A stretch of 10,000 nt of DNA from Candidatus Hydrogenedens sp. GTDB taxonomy: Bacteria; Hydrogenedentota; Hydrogenedentia; Hydrogenedentales; Hydrogenedentaceae. Position 1 is the stretch's first letter, and the number at the start of each line of letters is the position of its first letter. This document shows positions 1 through 7,108 of this stretch, piece after piece. Under the pieces are notes generated by a model. It was given only the letters and a program-made list of their open reading frames with translations, was not told the DNA's origin and did no database searches. The DNA is taken from the NCBI GenBank assembly GCA_020216745.1, contig JAIWNQ010000102.1, positions 1-10,000 on the forward strand. The letters are read 5' to 3'. Made by a program: the position numbers and the translations under genes.

Positions 1-1
1 A

Positions 2-1444
2 ACCATTATTGCTGGGTTGGCAGTTCGAAAGTATGTAGGGAAAGTAGAGCATTATCTTGTCGCTGGCAGGGAGATGAACCTTTATTTGGGGATTGCTTCA
101 CTTGCGGCGACAGAATTTGGTATTGTGACGTGTATGTATACAGCACAAAATGGTTATAAAATGGGATTTGCTGGGGCAACACCGGGGATATTACAAACAA
201 TTGCTATGCTTGTCGTAGGTATTACTGGTTTCTGTATTAAACCTTTACGAGACGCAGGAGTTATGACTATTCCAGAATTATTTGAGAAGCGTTTTGGTTC
301 TACGGTGAGATGGTTATCAGGTGTTGTTATTGTCCTTGGTGGTCTTTTAAATATGGGTGTATTTCTGAGAACAGGTGGTGAGTTTTTACTTCTCACGGCC
401 GGTTTTAATCCAGATGCCTTTGCTCAATCCCATCAGCTTGAAATTATGATGAGTGTTCTTTTGATAATCGTAGCAGTATATACTGTTCTTGGGGGGATGT
501 TGTCGGTTCTTGTAACAGATTTTTTGCAGTTTATAGTAATGAGTTTAGGGATGCTTGTTGTTACTGTGTTAATTTTAGGAAAGATAGGTTGGACTCCATT
601 AGTTGAGGCTGTTCAGAAACATCATGGTTCTGCTGGCTTTAATCCATTTTTGATGGAACGTGGTTGGGAGTTTGTATTGTTTAACCTTTGTTTACAATTT
701 GCGGTTGTACTTACCTGGCAGGCAGTAATTCAGCGGGTTCTTTCCGCAAAAAGCACAAAAACAGGAAGGCAAATTTATGCTCATACAAGTTTTTTCTTCA
801 CAGCACGGTTTCTCATCCCAGGTTTGTGGGGCATTGCAGCTTTAGCGACATTAACTCCAGAACAAGTCGGTGGAAATACATTATATGCAATGCCCAAGTT
901 TTTGAGTATGTTTCTTCCCAGTGGTTTAATGGGAATTTTGATTGCGGGAATGTTAGCAGCAGACATGTCTACGGACTCTGCATATATGTTAACATGGGGA
1001 GGTGTTATCTACAATGATATTCTGGCTCCATTCCGCAAAAAACGGGAATGGTCAGAGAAAAAAGGCGTGCTTATGAATCGGTTTATTGTGGCGATGATAG
1101 GTTTATTCCTTTTGTTTTATGGATTATGGTATCCATTAAAAGGAAATCTATGGGACTATCTCGGGGTTACGGGAACAATCTATCTATCAAGTATGTCTGT
1201 GCTTTTAATTGCTTGCTGTTATTGGAAAGATGCAAATAACTGGGGTGCTATGGGGTCTATTATTTTAGGTGCCCTTTTCCCTATCGGATTTTTAGTTCTT
1301 CAACAGCTTCCAGCAACAGCGGAATGGGCTCAAGAAATCGGTCCATATAAATCTGGTATCTCTTCATATATCGTTTCTGGATTGGCAATGATTATCGGTT
1401 CATTATTGAAAAAACATCTCGTCTTGAACAAGCAGAATCCTTAA
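2..1444 (+). CDS. Solute:sodium symporter (SSS family), 5' end truncated by window edge
   Basis: Inner-membrane secondary transporter of the sodium:solute symporter family, which couples uptake of a small solute to sodium influx. The frame is already open at base 2, so the true start and roughly the first transmembrane helix lie outside the window. About 480 codons are visible. Near the visible N-terminus is the family signature EHYLVAGREM followed by ATEFG, which begins the first broken helix that carries substrate and sodium contacts. In the middle, VLGGMLSVLVTDFLQFIVM matches the conserved GG...TD..Q segment of TM5. Further on, AADMSTDSAYML matches the TM8 segment whose Ser/Thr residues form the Na2 sodium site. 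Many further hydrophobic helices continue to the C-terminus, which ends in a short basic tail (KKHLVLNKQNP). The substrate cannot be read from sequence; sugars, sialic acid or carboxylates are all possible. A 49-codon membrane protein follows 18 bp downstream and probably shares the transcript. Confidence 0.93.
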   Translation, partial: TIIAGLAVRKYVGKVEHYLVAGREMNLYLGIASLAATEFGIVTCMYTAQNGYKMGFAGATPGILQTIAMLVVGITGFCIKPLRDAGVMTIPELFEKRFGSTVRWLSGVVIVLGGLLNMGVFLRTGGEFLLLTAGFNPDAFAQSHQLEIMMSVLLIIVAVYTVLGGMLSVLVTDFLQFIVMSLGMLVVTVLILGKIGWTPLVEAVQKHHGSAGFNPFLMERGWEFVLFNLCLQFAVVLTWQAVIQRVLSAKSTKTGRQIYAHTSFFFTARFLIPGLWGIAALATLTPEQVGGNTLYAMPKFLSMFLPSGLMGILIAGMLAADMSTDSAYMLTWGGVIYNDILAPFRKKREWSEKKGVLMNRFIVAMIGLFLLFYGLWYPLKGNLWDYLGVTGTIYLSSMSVLLIACCYWKDANNWGAMGSIILGALFPIGFLVLQQLPATAEWAQEIGPYKSGISSYIVSGLAMIIGSLLKKHLVLNKQNP

Positions 1445-1462
1445 TACAAAGGAGATTTGTAG

Positions 1463-1612
1463 ATGTCTTTTTTTTGGTTGTTAATTACGATATTTTGCAT
1501 TGCGTGGTATTTTACGATGACATTTTATGTGGGAGTGCGTGGCTTCTTTGATATAAAAGAGATGCTACTTGCTCTTAAATCGAACGATGCCTCCAATACG
1601 AAAGAAGAGTAA
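1463..1612 (+). CDS. Small single-helix membrane protein, likely symporter accessory subunit
   Basis: A 49-residue ORF, ATG at 1463 to TAA at 1610-1612, with a good ribosome binding site (AAAGGAG at 1447-1453) nine bases before the start. The N-terminal half is one hydrophobic segment (about residues 3-27, MSFFWLLITIFCIAWYF onward). It is followed by a short amphipathic stretch with a G-F-F-D-I-K-E-M-L motif (residues 28-36) and a charged tail ending in KEE. Very small one-helix proteins with a similar G-x-x-D-I-[KR]-x-M pattern are known to follow SSS-type symporter genes in several bacterial groups; the match here is from memory, not a search. The clear RBS, position directly after the symporter and coherent membrane topology make it a real gene rather than a chance ORF. 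The inferred role is to stabilise or modulate the symporter in the inner membrane. Confidence 0.8.
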   Translation: MSFFWLLITIFCIAWYFTMTFYVGVRGFFDIKEMLLALKSNDASNTKEE

Positions 1613-1617
1613 TCTTA

Positions 1618-1645
1618 AAACAAAAACCTTAGTAATATTTTGTTT
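1618..1645. terminator. Weak AT-rich inverted repeat between convergent genes
   Basis: The only gap between the plus-strand symporter pair and the leftward operon (1613-1674) contains a perfect 8-bp inverted repeat, AAACAAAA at 1618-1625 and TTTTGTTT at 1638-1645, with a 12-base loop. A T-rich run follows on the plus strand (1647-1662). The stem has a single G-C pair, so it would be unstable. It is placed where a bidirectional terminator is expected, but thermodynamic support is poor. Confidence 0.2.
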
Positions 1646-1674
1646 GTATTGTTTATTATTTAAATATACTTTTA

Positions 1675-3018
1675 TTATTTCCTGTTACACACCGAAAGCC
1701 ACTGTTCAGGGATTTGAATAATGGGAATAGGAGAGTTTGTTTTCCATTTGCCATCTGTAAAATCTGGAAACTCTATTTTCTTTCCACCTACAGATGCTGA
1801 TTGTTCTGATAATTCAATAATAGCTGACCATGTTGCCGAATCGTATACATCAGGAAGTGATGTTTGTCCTGTTCGGATGGCACGTACCAATTCACGAACT
1901 GTGATAAAATCACCAAGTCCATGTCCAGCAGTTGAACCGCCAGCGGATTCGTAAGCAGACCACATAGGATGTGCATATTTATCAGTGTAAGGTTCAAAAT
2001 CTTCCCATGTATCTTTTTGTGGGCTAATATCCTCTAAATAAATTTTTTGTAGAGACCCGAAATAAATTCCCTTTGTTCCTTGAACTCTAAATATAGAGTC
2101 GTAAGGACGTGGTAAGGTTGTGTCATGATATAACGTCACTGTTTTTCCTAAGGCTGTTTGAAGTATGGTTGTATTTATGTCACCATGTTTGATATTCATT
2201 TTTGCGAGTTTGTGGTCGGCACCATATTTTTTTACAAAGTATTCATGCATCCCGAATGGTGGGGTTGATACGCTGTATAAGGAAACAAATCGGTCACCTC
2301 TATTAATGTTAAGCCACTGTGAGATAGGTCCGATAGGATGCGTTGGATACGTATTTCCTATTCTGTTAATTAATCCTTTTCCACGCCAGTTTAACGTGCC
2401 TGTTTCATCTGCTAACAGATATCGGCAATCATGTTGGTAACCACCTTCTGCATGAACAACCTCACCAAAAAGCCCTTCACGTATCATACGAAGAATGGTG
2501 AGTGGCTCTTTAAAGTAGCAGACATTCTCTAACATGAAACAGGGTTGATTATATCTATTTGAGGTTTTAATTAGTTCCCAACATTCTTTAAGAGTGATTC
2601 CTGCTGGGACCTCAATTGCGGTTAATTTACCTGCCTTCATTGATGATATGGCTACTGGTGTATGCCATTCCCAGGAGGTGGCGCATAACACACAATCAAT
2701 GTCTTCTCGTTTTACCAGATTTTCAAAATCGGTCTCTCCGTTTGTGTAAATTTCTGGGACGAAACTTTGTCGTTGTGTGCATAACGATTTTGTGCGTTCT
2801 GCATGTTCTTTTTTTATGTCAGCAATAGCACGAATCACGACATCGGAACACTGGGTTAATAAATCGACCAAAAAATGTCCCCGATTGCCAACTCCAACGA
2901 CACCAATGCTTGCTTTTTCTTTTAATTTTTCCCTTTGATTCATAAGCATGCTTAATGATAATGACGGAGGGATTAACAAGGCTGTTTGTATAAAATCTCT
3001 TCTTGAAAGGTCTGTCAT
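1675..3018 (-). CDS. Gfo/Idh/MocA-fold protein of the GH109 (alpha-N-acetylgalactosaminidase-like) family, Tat-exported
   Basis: A 447-residue protein with a twin-arginine signal (SRRDFIQ, Arg6-Arg7, then a hydrophobic stretch to about residue 25), so it is probably exported folded with its cofactor already bound. The NAD(P)-binding Rossmann fold follows, with the glycine motif GVGNRG at 42-47. The second half carries GH109 hallmarks: EVPAGITLKECWELI (136-150), MLENVCY (162-168), GGYQHD (192-197), GNTYPTHPIGP (221-231) with candidate catalytic Tyr224 and His227, INRGDRF (238-244), the LPRPYDSIFRVQGTKGIY block, and the C-terminal DVYDSATWSAI and PDFTDGKW blocks. Known GH109 enzymes use bound NAD+ to cleave alpha-GalNAc by an oxidation-elimination route; substrate specificity here is inference. 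The start is supported by AGAGGGAA at 3024-3031. The gene lies 35 bp downstream of the preceding minus-strand gene, so it is either the last operon gene or separately transcribed. Its function seems unrelated to lipid transport. Confidence 0.9.
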   Translation of the reverse strand: MTDLSRRDFIQTALLIPPSLSLSMLMNQREKLKEKASIGVVGVGNRGHFLVDLLTQCSDVVIRAIADIKKEHAERTKSLCTQRQSFVPEIYTNGETDFENLVKREDIDCVLCATSWEWHTPVAISSMKAGKLTAIEVPAGITLKECWELIKTSNRYNQPCFMLENVCYFKEPLTILRMIREGLFGEVVHAEGGYQHDCRYLLADETGTLNWRGKGLINRIGNTYPTHPIGPISQWLNINRGDRFVSLYSVSTPPFGMHEYFVKKYGADHKLAKMNIKHGDINTTILQTALGKTVTLYHDTTLPRPYDSIFRVQGTKGIYFGSLQKIYLEDISPQKDTWEDFEPYTDKYAHPMWSAYESAGGSTAGHGLGDFITVRELVRAIRTGQTSLPDVYDSATWSAIIELSEQSASVGGKKIEFPDFTDGKWKTNSPIPIIQIPEQWLSVCNRK

Positions 3019-3053
3019 ATCTATTCCCTCTACTTATTGATTGTTAAAACACA

Positions 3054-3848
3054 TTAGTCTTGATAGCAAATGAAGAAGGATAAAAGTCCAAGATTGAAAT
3101 GTTCTTTTTTTATATCAAGATATAGATTTCGACGTACCTGATAAATTCGTCCTACTAATTCATCATGAAGGAAGATGCCAGACTGTAAAACCCAATATGG
3201 TTCGGAGTTATTTCCAAAAAGCGTTACTACATAGGCAGAACCAAAGAAGGAAAACTTTGGTTTTATAGTGGCAATATGTTTATTTTCCTTGTAAACGTCA
3301 AGTATTTTAGGTGCTGTTGATGTAAAAGTGATAGAGAACCAACTTCGTTTTGCTAAAATATAACATATTTCTTTTTCTAATGGGTCTTTTATAATCCACT
3401 TTTTTTCTTTCTCTTTCTCCTCAACAAAAAAGTATATTTCACCTTCTGAATTTACGCAAGGGAATAGCCCTTCTTTCCGAACATCCCCAGGAATTATATA
3501 TAGGTTGTGATTTAAAAAAGGGTCTGGTAAATCTACAATGTTCTGTTGAACAGCGACATGAGCCTCTGCCAAGTATTTTCTCCAACGTAATTCGTTTAAG
3601 AGTGCCCTTCCTGTAAAAAAGATAATACCAAATAGTGTAATGAATACTAATGATACTGTTCCAATATATAAAACTTGTTGATTTCCTAATATCAATCCCC
3701 AACAGGTTACAGAGAAGGAAACGAACACAATGATAAAGTAGACTAATAACAGTATTGGATTTAAGCGATAAACGATACGAGGCAACGTAAAATAACATAC
3801 AGCCCGCTCATAATCACTTAGATGGTCATCCATTTCTACCCTTGGCAT
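3054..3848 (-). CDS. Two-helix membrane protein of unknown function with a beta-rich C-terminal domain
   Basis: Not recognised. The 264-residue protein has a short cytosolic-looking N-terminus, two hydrophobic helices (about 31-53 and 57-80), and a soluble C-terminal part from about 100 onward. That part alternates hydrophobic and polar residues as beta strands do, with a very charged patch EEKEKEKK at 143-150. The tail, from about 185 (DVYKENKHIATIK, then YWVLQSG, LVGRIYQVRRNLYLDI and LGLLSFFICYQD), has the look of a LURP-one/scramblase-type tubby-like barrel: repeated antiparallel strands and a final hydrophobic strand. This is a weak impression, not a domain hit. The start at 3848 is supported by AAAGGAA at 3857-3863, eight bases upstream, in the 20-bp gap after the lipoprotein gene. 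Position directly after the lipid-transport genes suggests co-expression, and a membrane-lipid role would fit. Confidence 0.8.
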   Translation of the reverse strand: MPRVEMDDHLSDYERAVCYFTLPRIVYRLNPILLLVYFIIVFVSFSVTCWGLILGNQQVLYIGTVSLVFITLFGIIFFTGRALLNELRWRKYLAEAHVAVQQNIVDLPDPFLNHNLYIIPGDVRKEGLFPCVNSEGEIYFFVEEKEKEKKWIIKDPLEKEICYILAKRSWFSITFTSTAPKILDVYKENKHIATIKPKFSFFGSAYVVTLFGNNSEPYWVLQSGIFLHDELVGRIYQVRRNLYLDIKKEHFNLGLLSFFICYQD

Positions 3849-3868
3849 GGATGGAATTCCTTTGTCTT

Positions 3869-4447
3869 TTATGTTTTATTCAGATGGGTTGCATCTTTGT
3901 ATATATTATCTATAATTTCATCCACACACAAAGATAACGTTTTTACTACTTCTTTTACGTCTTTATCTGCTGGCTGTTTTTCAACTGCGTATACTTTTTG
4001 GGTAATGAGTTTCATGTTTTCTGGATTGAGGAATTGCACAACAAATTTTACGTCCACGTTAATTTGTGGAGACATTTCTACTACTTCAAAATTTAATACA
4101 TCGATATGAAGATAAACATCAGGGGTGTTTTTACTTAAATTTTCACACATAAAAGATTGGTTTATTTTATGGGTTAATAATTCTTCTAAACTGGAAGCCC
4201 AAAGATGTGTTGAATAATATTCAATTTCGACTGGGCTCTTTCTTATCATAATTTCTTTTCGTTTTAATGGTTCTGCTAACTTAATACTTGCCACTTGAAG
4301 CCATAGGGGTTGTGAAGTATCTTGCTGGTGTTTTAATGACCATTCCAAGGTGTAGTAATGAAGTGGTGGTGCAGATATACAACCGATACATATATTTCCA
4401 ATTAAGAATATGAAAATTGTGGATATTATACAGGTAATATATTTCAT
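3869..4447 (-). CDS. PqiC-like auxiliary lipoprotein of an MCE/ABC lipid transporter
   Basis: A 192-residue predicted lipoprotein. The signal peptide is residues 1-22, with the lipidated cysteine most likely Cys23 in CIGC; Cys20 fits the lipobox less well. The mature protein shows the pattern of the ABC-type transport auxiliary lipoprotein family (PqiC, formerly DUF330): an early HYYTLEW (30-36), a strand WLQVASIKLAEPLKR (49-63), then the VEIEYYSTHLWASSLEELL segment (73-91), and later beta strands (VYLHIDVLNFEVV, INVDVKFVVQFL). In PqiABC-type systems this lipoprotein sits in the outer membrane and contacts the MCE protein across the periplasm. The start overlaps the stop of the MCE gene as ATGA, and AGGAGGG (4453-4459) lies just upstream, so translation is probably coupled. 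Sequence identity to known PqiC is clearly low; the call rests on pattern plus context. Confidence 0.82.
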   Translation of the reverse strand: MKYITCIISTIFIFLIGNICIGCISAPPLHYYTLEWSLKHQQDTSQPLWLQVASIKLAEPLKRKEIMIRKSPVEIEYYSTHLWASSLEELLTHKINQSFMCENLSKNTPDVYLHIDVLNFEVVEMSPQINVDVKFVVQFLNPENMKLITQKVYAVEKQPADKDVKEVVKTLSLCVDEIIDNIYKDATHLNKT

Positions 4448-5475
4448 TTCTTCCCTCCTGGGATTTTCCCTGTAATTAAGGATTGAGGTTGTTCAGCCAA
4501 TGTTTGTGAGAGAATACGTAGATTACGAATAGTCTCTTTTAAGTCGAGCATAACTTCATCTAAATTCCTGCGATTTTTTCCTATCCAATTCCGTGCCTCT
4601 GAAGATAAGGTATCAACATTACTTGTTATTTCTTCTACATTCGCTAAAATTGTTTCTAAGTCGTCAGCAGTTTTCTCTGATAATGTTTGGACTCGTGTAA
4701 GAACCTCCTTAATTGAGTTCATTGAATCGCGAATAGGTCCTCTATTTTCTGCAATAACAGCGTTAACTTGTTCTAATAGTTTTTTTACGTCCTTTTCTAT
4801 ATCCGTTACATTTTTTACAATTTCTGTAATATGTGGTTTTTGCTCACCCATAAGATTTTTCAGCTCAGTAATAAAGTCTTTCCCTTCGCTTAAGGTATCG
4901 TTAATTTGCTTTGTCAGGTCTGATACACGTGGTCTATTCTCGCCAGATGCTTCAGCAGTCCTTGTTCTTTCCATACCCAAGAAATCTGTTAGGTCATCTA
5001 AAAGTTGTTCAACCTTTGCTATAGTGGACGAAAAATCGGGCAATTCAACAATTCCGCCGGATTTATTCACAGAAGCAATAAGTCCTCCTTCTTCAAGGAC
5101 AGGTGCTTGGGCGTCACCTGTGGATATTTCTAAATGGCGTGCTGAGGTGAGAGAAACTTGTTCTACCGTAGCCACACATTTTTGATTTAGAATAATATTT
5201 GGTGCAACCGCAATTTTCACACATACCTGAGTTATATCTTCAGGGTCAGTAAATATATCGATAACTTTACCAATCTTTAAACCGCCATAGCGTACATCCG
5301 CACCACGATCTAAACCTAATGTGTTTTTAAACTTGGTATAGTATATTTTTGTGCCAGCGTAAGGTCTGTAACCTCGTACTGTTAGGATAAACGCAATTAG
5401 AATGATGATGCTAATTAAAACAAACAATCCCGCTATAATTTCTTTTTTCGTAAATTCAACTGCTTTTGAATTCAT
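4444..5475 (-). CDS. mlaD: MCE/MlaD-family substrate-binding protein of a lipid ABC transporter
   Basis: A 343-residue protein anchored by one N-terminal helix (about 13-33), with a single MCE domain at about 42-120. The core motif LDRGADVRYGGLKIGKV (55-71) and the TSARHLEIS strand (110-118) are typical. MlaD-type proteins form hexameric rings in the periplasm that pass lipids between the MlaE permease and the outer membrane. After the MCE domain, about 200 residues (roughly 150-325) are predicted helical and coiled-coil-like, with repeated heptad-style charged segments (ITELKNLMGE, EIVKNVTDIEKDVKKLLEQ). This is much longer than Escherichia coli MlaD (about 180 residues) and recalls the long helical tails of PqiB, Mce1 and chloroplast TGD2-type proteins. 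The tail ends in a basic SLITGKIPGGKK. A 35-bp gap separates the gene from the ATPase gene upstream. No strong Shine-Dalgarno is visible before the ATG, unlike most neighbours. Confidence 0.93.
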   Translation of the reverse strand: MNSKAVEFTKKEIIAGLFVLISIIILIAFILTVRGYRPYAGTKIYYTKFKNTLGLDRGADVRYGGLKIGKVIDIFTDPEDITQVCVKIAVAPNIILNQKCVATVEQVSLTSARHLEISTGDAQAPVLEEGGLIASVNKSGGIVELPDFSSTIAKVEQLLDDLTDFLGMERTRTAEASGENRPRVSDLTKQINDTLSEGKDFITELKNLMGEQKPHITEIVKNVTDIEKDVKKLLEQVNAVIAENRGPIRDSMNSIKEVLTRVQTLSEKTADDLETILANVEEITSNVDTLSSEARNWIGKNRRNLDEVMLDLKETIRNLRILSQTLAEQPQSLITGKIPGGKK

Positions 5476-5510
5476 TGTTTTATACCAATATTTGTTTATG
5501 TTATGTATTA

Positions 5511-6317
5511 TTACATATTTTCAAAAGTATCCAAAATTGACGGGGCGGTTTGATTTTCTTCTGGATTTGGAGTTCGTGCAAAAAATTGACGTAAGTATGG
5601 GTCAGAATGAAGTCCCATCTCTTTCAAATCGCCAATAGCCACAATTTTACCTTCATGTAGGAGACAAACACGGTCTGCAATGATTTGAACGCTTTCCAAA
5701 TCGTGAGTGACAACAACACTGGTAAGGTTAAATGTGCTTTGCATTTTTCGTATAAGCTGGTCTAATCCTGCTGCGACAATAGGGTCTAATCCTGAGGAAG
5801 GTTCATCATAGAAAATAATCTCAGGGTCTAACGCCATAGCCCGTGCTATTCCAGCACGTTTTTTCATTCCTCCGCTTAATTGAGAGGGATATAAATGGGC
5901 ACACCCTCCGAGACCTACCAGGTCCAGTTTAATTTGTGTCATGATTTCTATTGTTGAGTCTGCAAGGTTGGTATGTTCTTTTAAGGGTAACGCCACATTC
6001 TCTCCTACTGTCATCGAATTAAACAGAGCGGAGTTCTGAAAACACATGCCAATCCGTTTTCTCAGTTCTATTTGTTGTTGTGTATTAAGGGCTGTAACAT
6101 CTTTCCCAAACATATAAATTTTTCCAAAACTTGGTCGGAGTAATCCTACTAATGTTCTGAGTAATGTACTTTTCCCGCAACCACTACCGCCAAGGATTAC
6201 AAATATCTCACCTTTTTTTACCTTAAATGAGATATTATCAAGGACTCGCCTTGTCCCGTACTCCACGACAAGGTTTTCAACTTCAATTATGTATTCGGAG
6301 TTATTATTGTTCATCAT
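5511..6317 (-). CDS. mlaF: MlaF-like ATPase of a lipid ABC transporter
   Basis: Cytosolic ATPase subunit, 268 residues, that powers lipid movement by the MlaE permease. All ABC motifs are intact: Walker A GGSGCGKST at 43-51, Q-loop Gln94 (MCFQNS), signature LSGGM at 147-151, Walker B ending in the catalytic pair Asp171-Glu172 (EIIFYDEP), D-loop SSGLDPI and H-loop His195 (VVVTHD). The sequence DEPSSGLDPI followed by VAAGLDQLI, and the LSGGMKKRAGIARA stretch, are characteristic of the MlaF/Mkl/TGD3 subgroup. The C-terminal tail (about 240-268, FFARTPNPEENQ...) extends past the catalytic core. In Escherichia coli the STAS protein MlaB binds MlaF and the MlaF C-terminal tail contributes to assembly, which matters because a STAS gene lies in this operon. 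The start overlaps the permease stop as ATGA, and two consecutive ATG codons are available. No clear Shine-Dalgarno precedes them, so translation probably depends on coupling. Confidence 0.95.
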   Translation of the reverse strand: MMNNNNSEYIIEVENLVVEYGTRRVLDNISFKVKKGEIFVILGGSGCGKSTLLRTLVGLLRPSFGKIYMFGKDVTALNTQQQIELRKRIGMCFQNSALFNSMTVGENVALPLKEHTNLADSTIEIMTQIKLDLVGLGGCAHLYPSQLSGGMKKRAGIARAMALDPEIIFYDEPSSGLDPIVAAGLDQLIRKMQSTFNLTSVVVTHDLESVQIIADRVCLLHEGKIVAIGDLKEMGLHSDPYLRQFFARTPNPEENQTAPSILDTFENM

Positions 6318-7108
6318 TCTGTAAAGTAAAATAAAGCTGTCCAGATTAAATCTACAATGATTATTGTAAAAATTGATGTTACTACAGAAGAAGTGGTCAT
6401 TTTCCCAACACTTTCTGCGCTACCTTCAACTTGAAATCCACGATAAATACCCACCCAACAGATGGTAAAGCCAAAAAATAAACTTTTTATTAGCCCTGAA
6501 TATAAGTCCTTGGCGACAAGGGCATTTGCTGTTTGGTCAAAATAAGCCCAAAAATCAATTCCGAGAATTCCAACGGCTACCACAAATCCACCTGCAATCA
6601 TAATTGCCATGGATAGCACTGTAACACAGGGCACTGCAAGTATCATCCCCAAAAATTTTGGCACGACAAGAAATTTTGTCGGATTTAACCCCATAACCAT
6701 AAGGGCATCCACCTCTTCAGATACCTTCATTGTGCCAATTTCCGCAGTTATAGCCGAGCCACTTCTACCTGTAATAAGAATTGCAGACATTAACGGTGCT
6801 AATTCTCTTAAAGCAGATATACCCACCAGATTCGCTATAAATATCGTTGCACCCCATTGCTGTAATGTATATGCGGACTGCATTGCCATAATAATCCCGA
6901 CCAATAAAGAGATAAGCCCAACGATAGGCATAGAACGGAAGCCATATTCAACGAAATGTTCTACCGCACTTTGCCATCGTAAACCTCTGCCTCGCAGGGG
7001 TTGCCAAAAAAGCCAATTTAAAGTGTCCATAATAAGTACACAAACAATTAATAGAGAGTGTAAGCCATTTAAAAAATGATGACCTATATAACCTAACAGG
7101 AATCTCAT
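6314..7108 (-). CDS. mlaE: MlaE-like permease of a lipid ABC transporter
   Basis: Integral inner-membrane permease, 264 residues, the usual MlaE length. An N-terminal amphipathic or interfacial helix region (about 1-35) precedes the core helices. The family signature runs from RELAPLMSAILITGRSGSA (101-119) through AEIGTMKVSEEVDALMVMGL (122-141); the EIGTMKV.EEVDAL stretch is the coupling region that contacts the ATPase. Further helices follow to the C-terminus (SSVVTSIFTIIIVDLIWTALFYF). It forms a dimer that binds two MlaF subunits and hands lipid to or from the MCE ring. The start codon overlaps the stop of the STAS gene by one base (TAATG). The GAGGAG at 7111-7116 lies only two bases from the ATG, unusually close, so re-initiation from the STAS stop is likely. 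Direction of lipid transport cannot be told from sequence. Confidence 0.94.
   Translation of the reverse strand: MRFLLGYIGHHFLNGLHSLLIVCVLIMDTLNWLFWQPLRGRGLRWQSAVEHFVEYGFRSMPIVGLISLLVGIIMAMQSAYTLQQWGATIFIANLVGISALRELAPLMSAILITGRSGSAITAEIGTMKVSEEVDALMVMGLNPTKFLVVPKFLGMILAVPCVTVLSMAIMIAGGFVVAVGILGIDFWAYFDQTANALVAKDLYSGLIKSLFFGFTICWVGIYRGFQVEGSAESVGKMTTSSVVTSIFTIIIVDLIWTALFYFTE

Noticed and set aside
688..1017. A 109-codon ORF within the symporter in another frame
   Set aside because: The composition is cysteine- and serine-rich, as expected of an out-of-frame reading, and the symporter frame carries conserved TM segments across the same bases.
1613..1674. Possible small RNA in the convergent gap
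   Set aside because: Only 62 AT-rich bases with one weak inverted repeat and no promoter-like pair; a weak terminator is the most that can be argued.
3439..3798. A 119-codon ORF in an alternative minus-strand frame within the unknown membrane protein
   Set aside because: The 264-residue frame has a good ribosome binding site and spans the whole gap between neighbours; the alternative has neither.
6609..7079. A 156-codon plus-strand ORF antisense to the permease gene
   Set aside because: It is the shadow of a strongly recognised MlaE coding sequence, lacks any recognisable motif, and the minus-strand gene has the correct family signature throughout.
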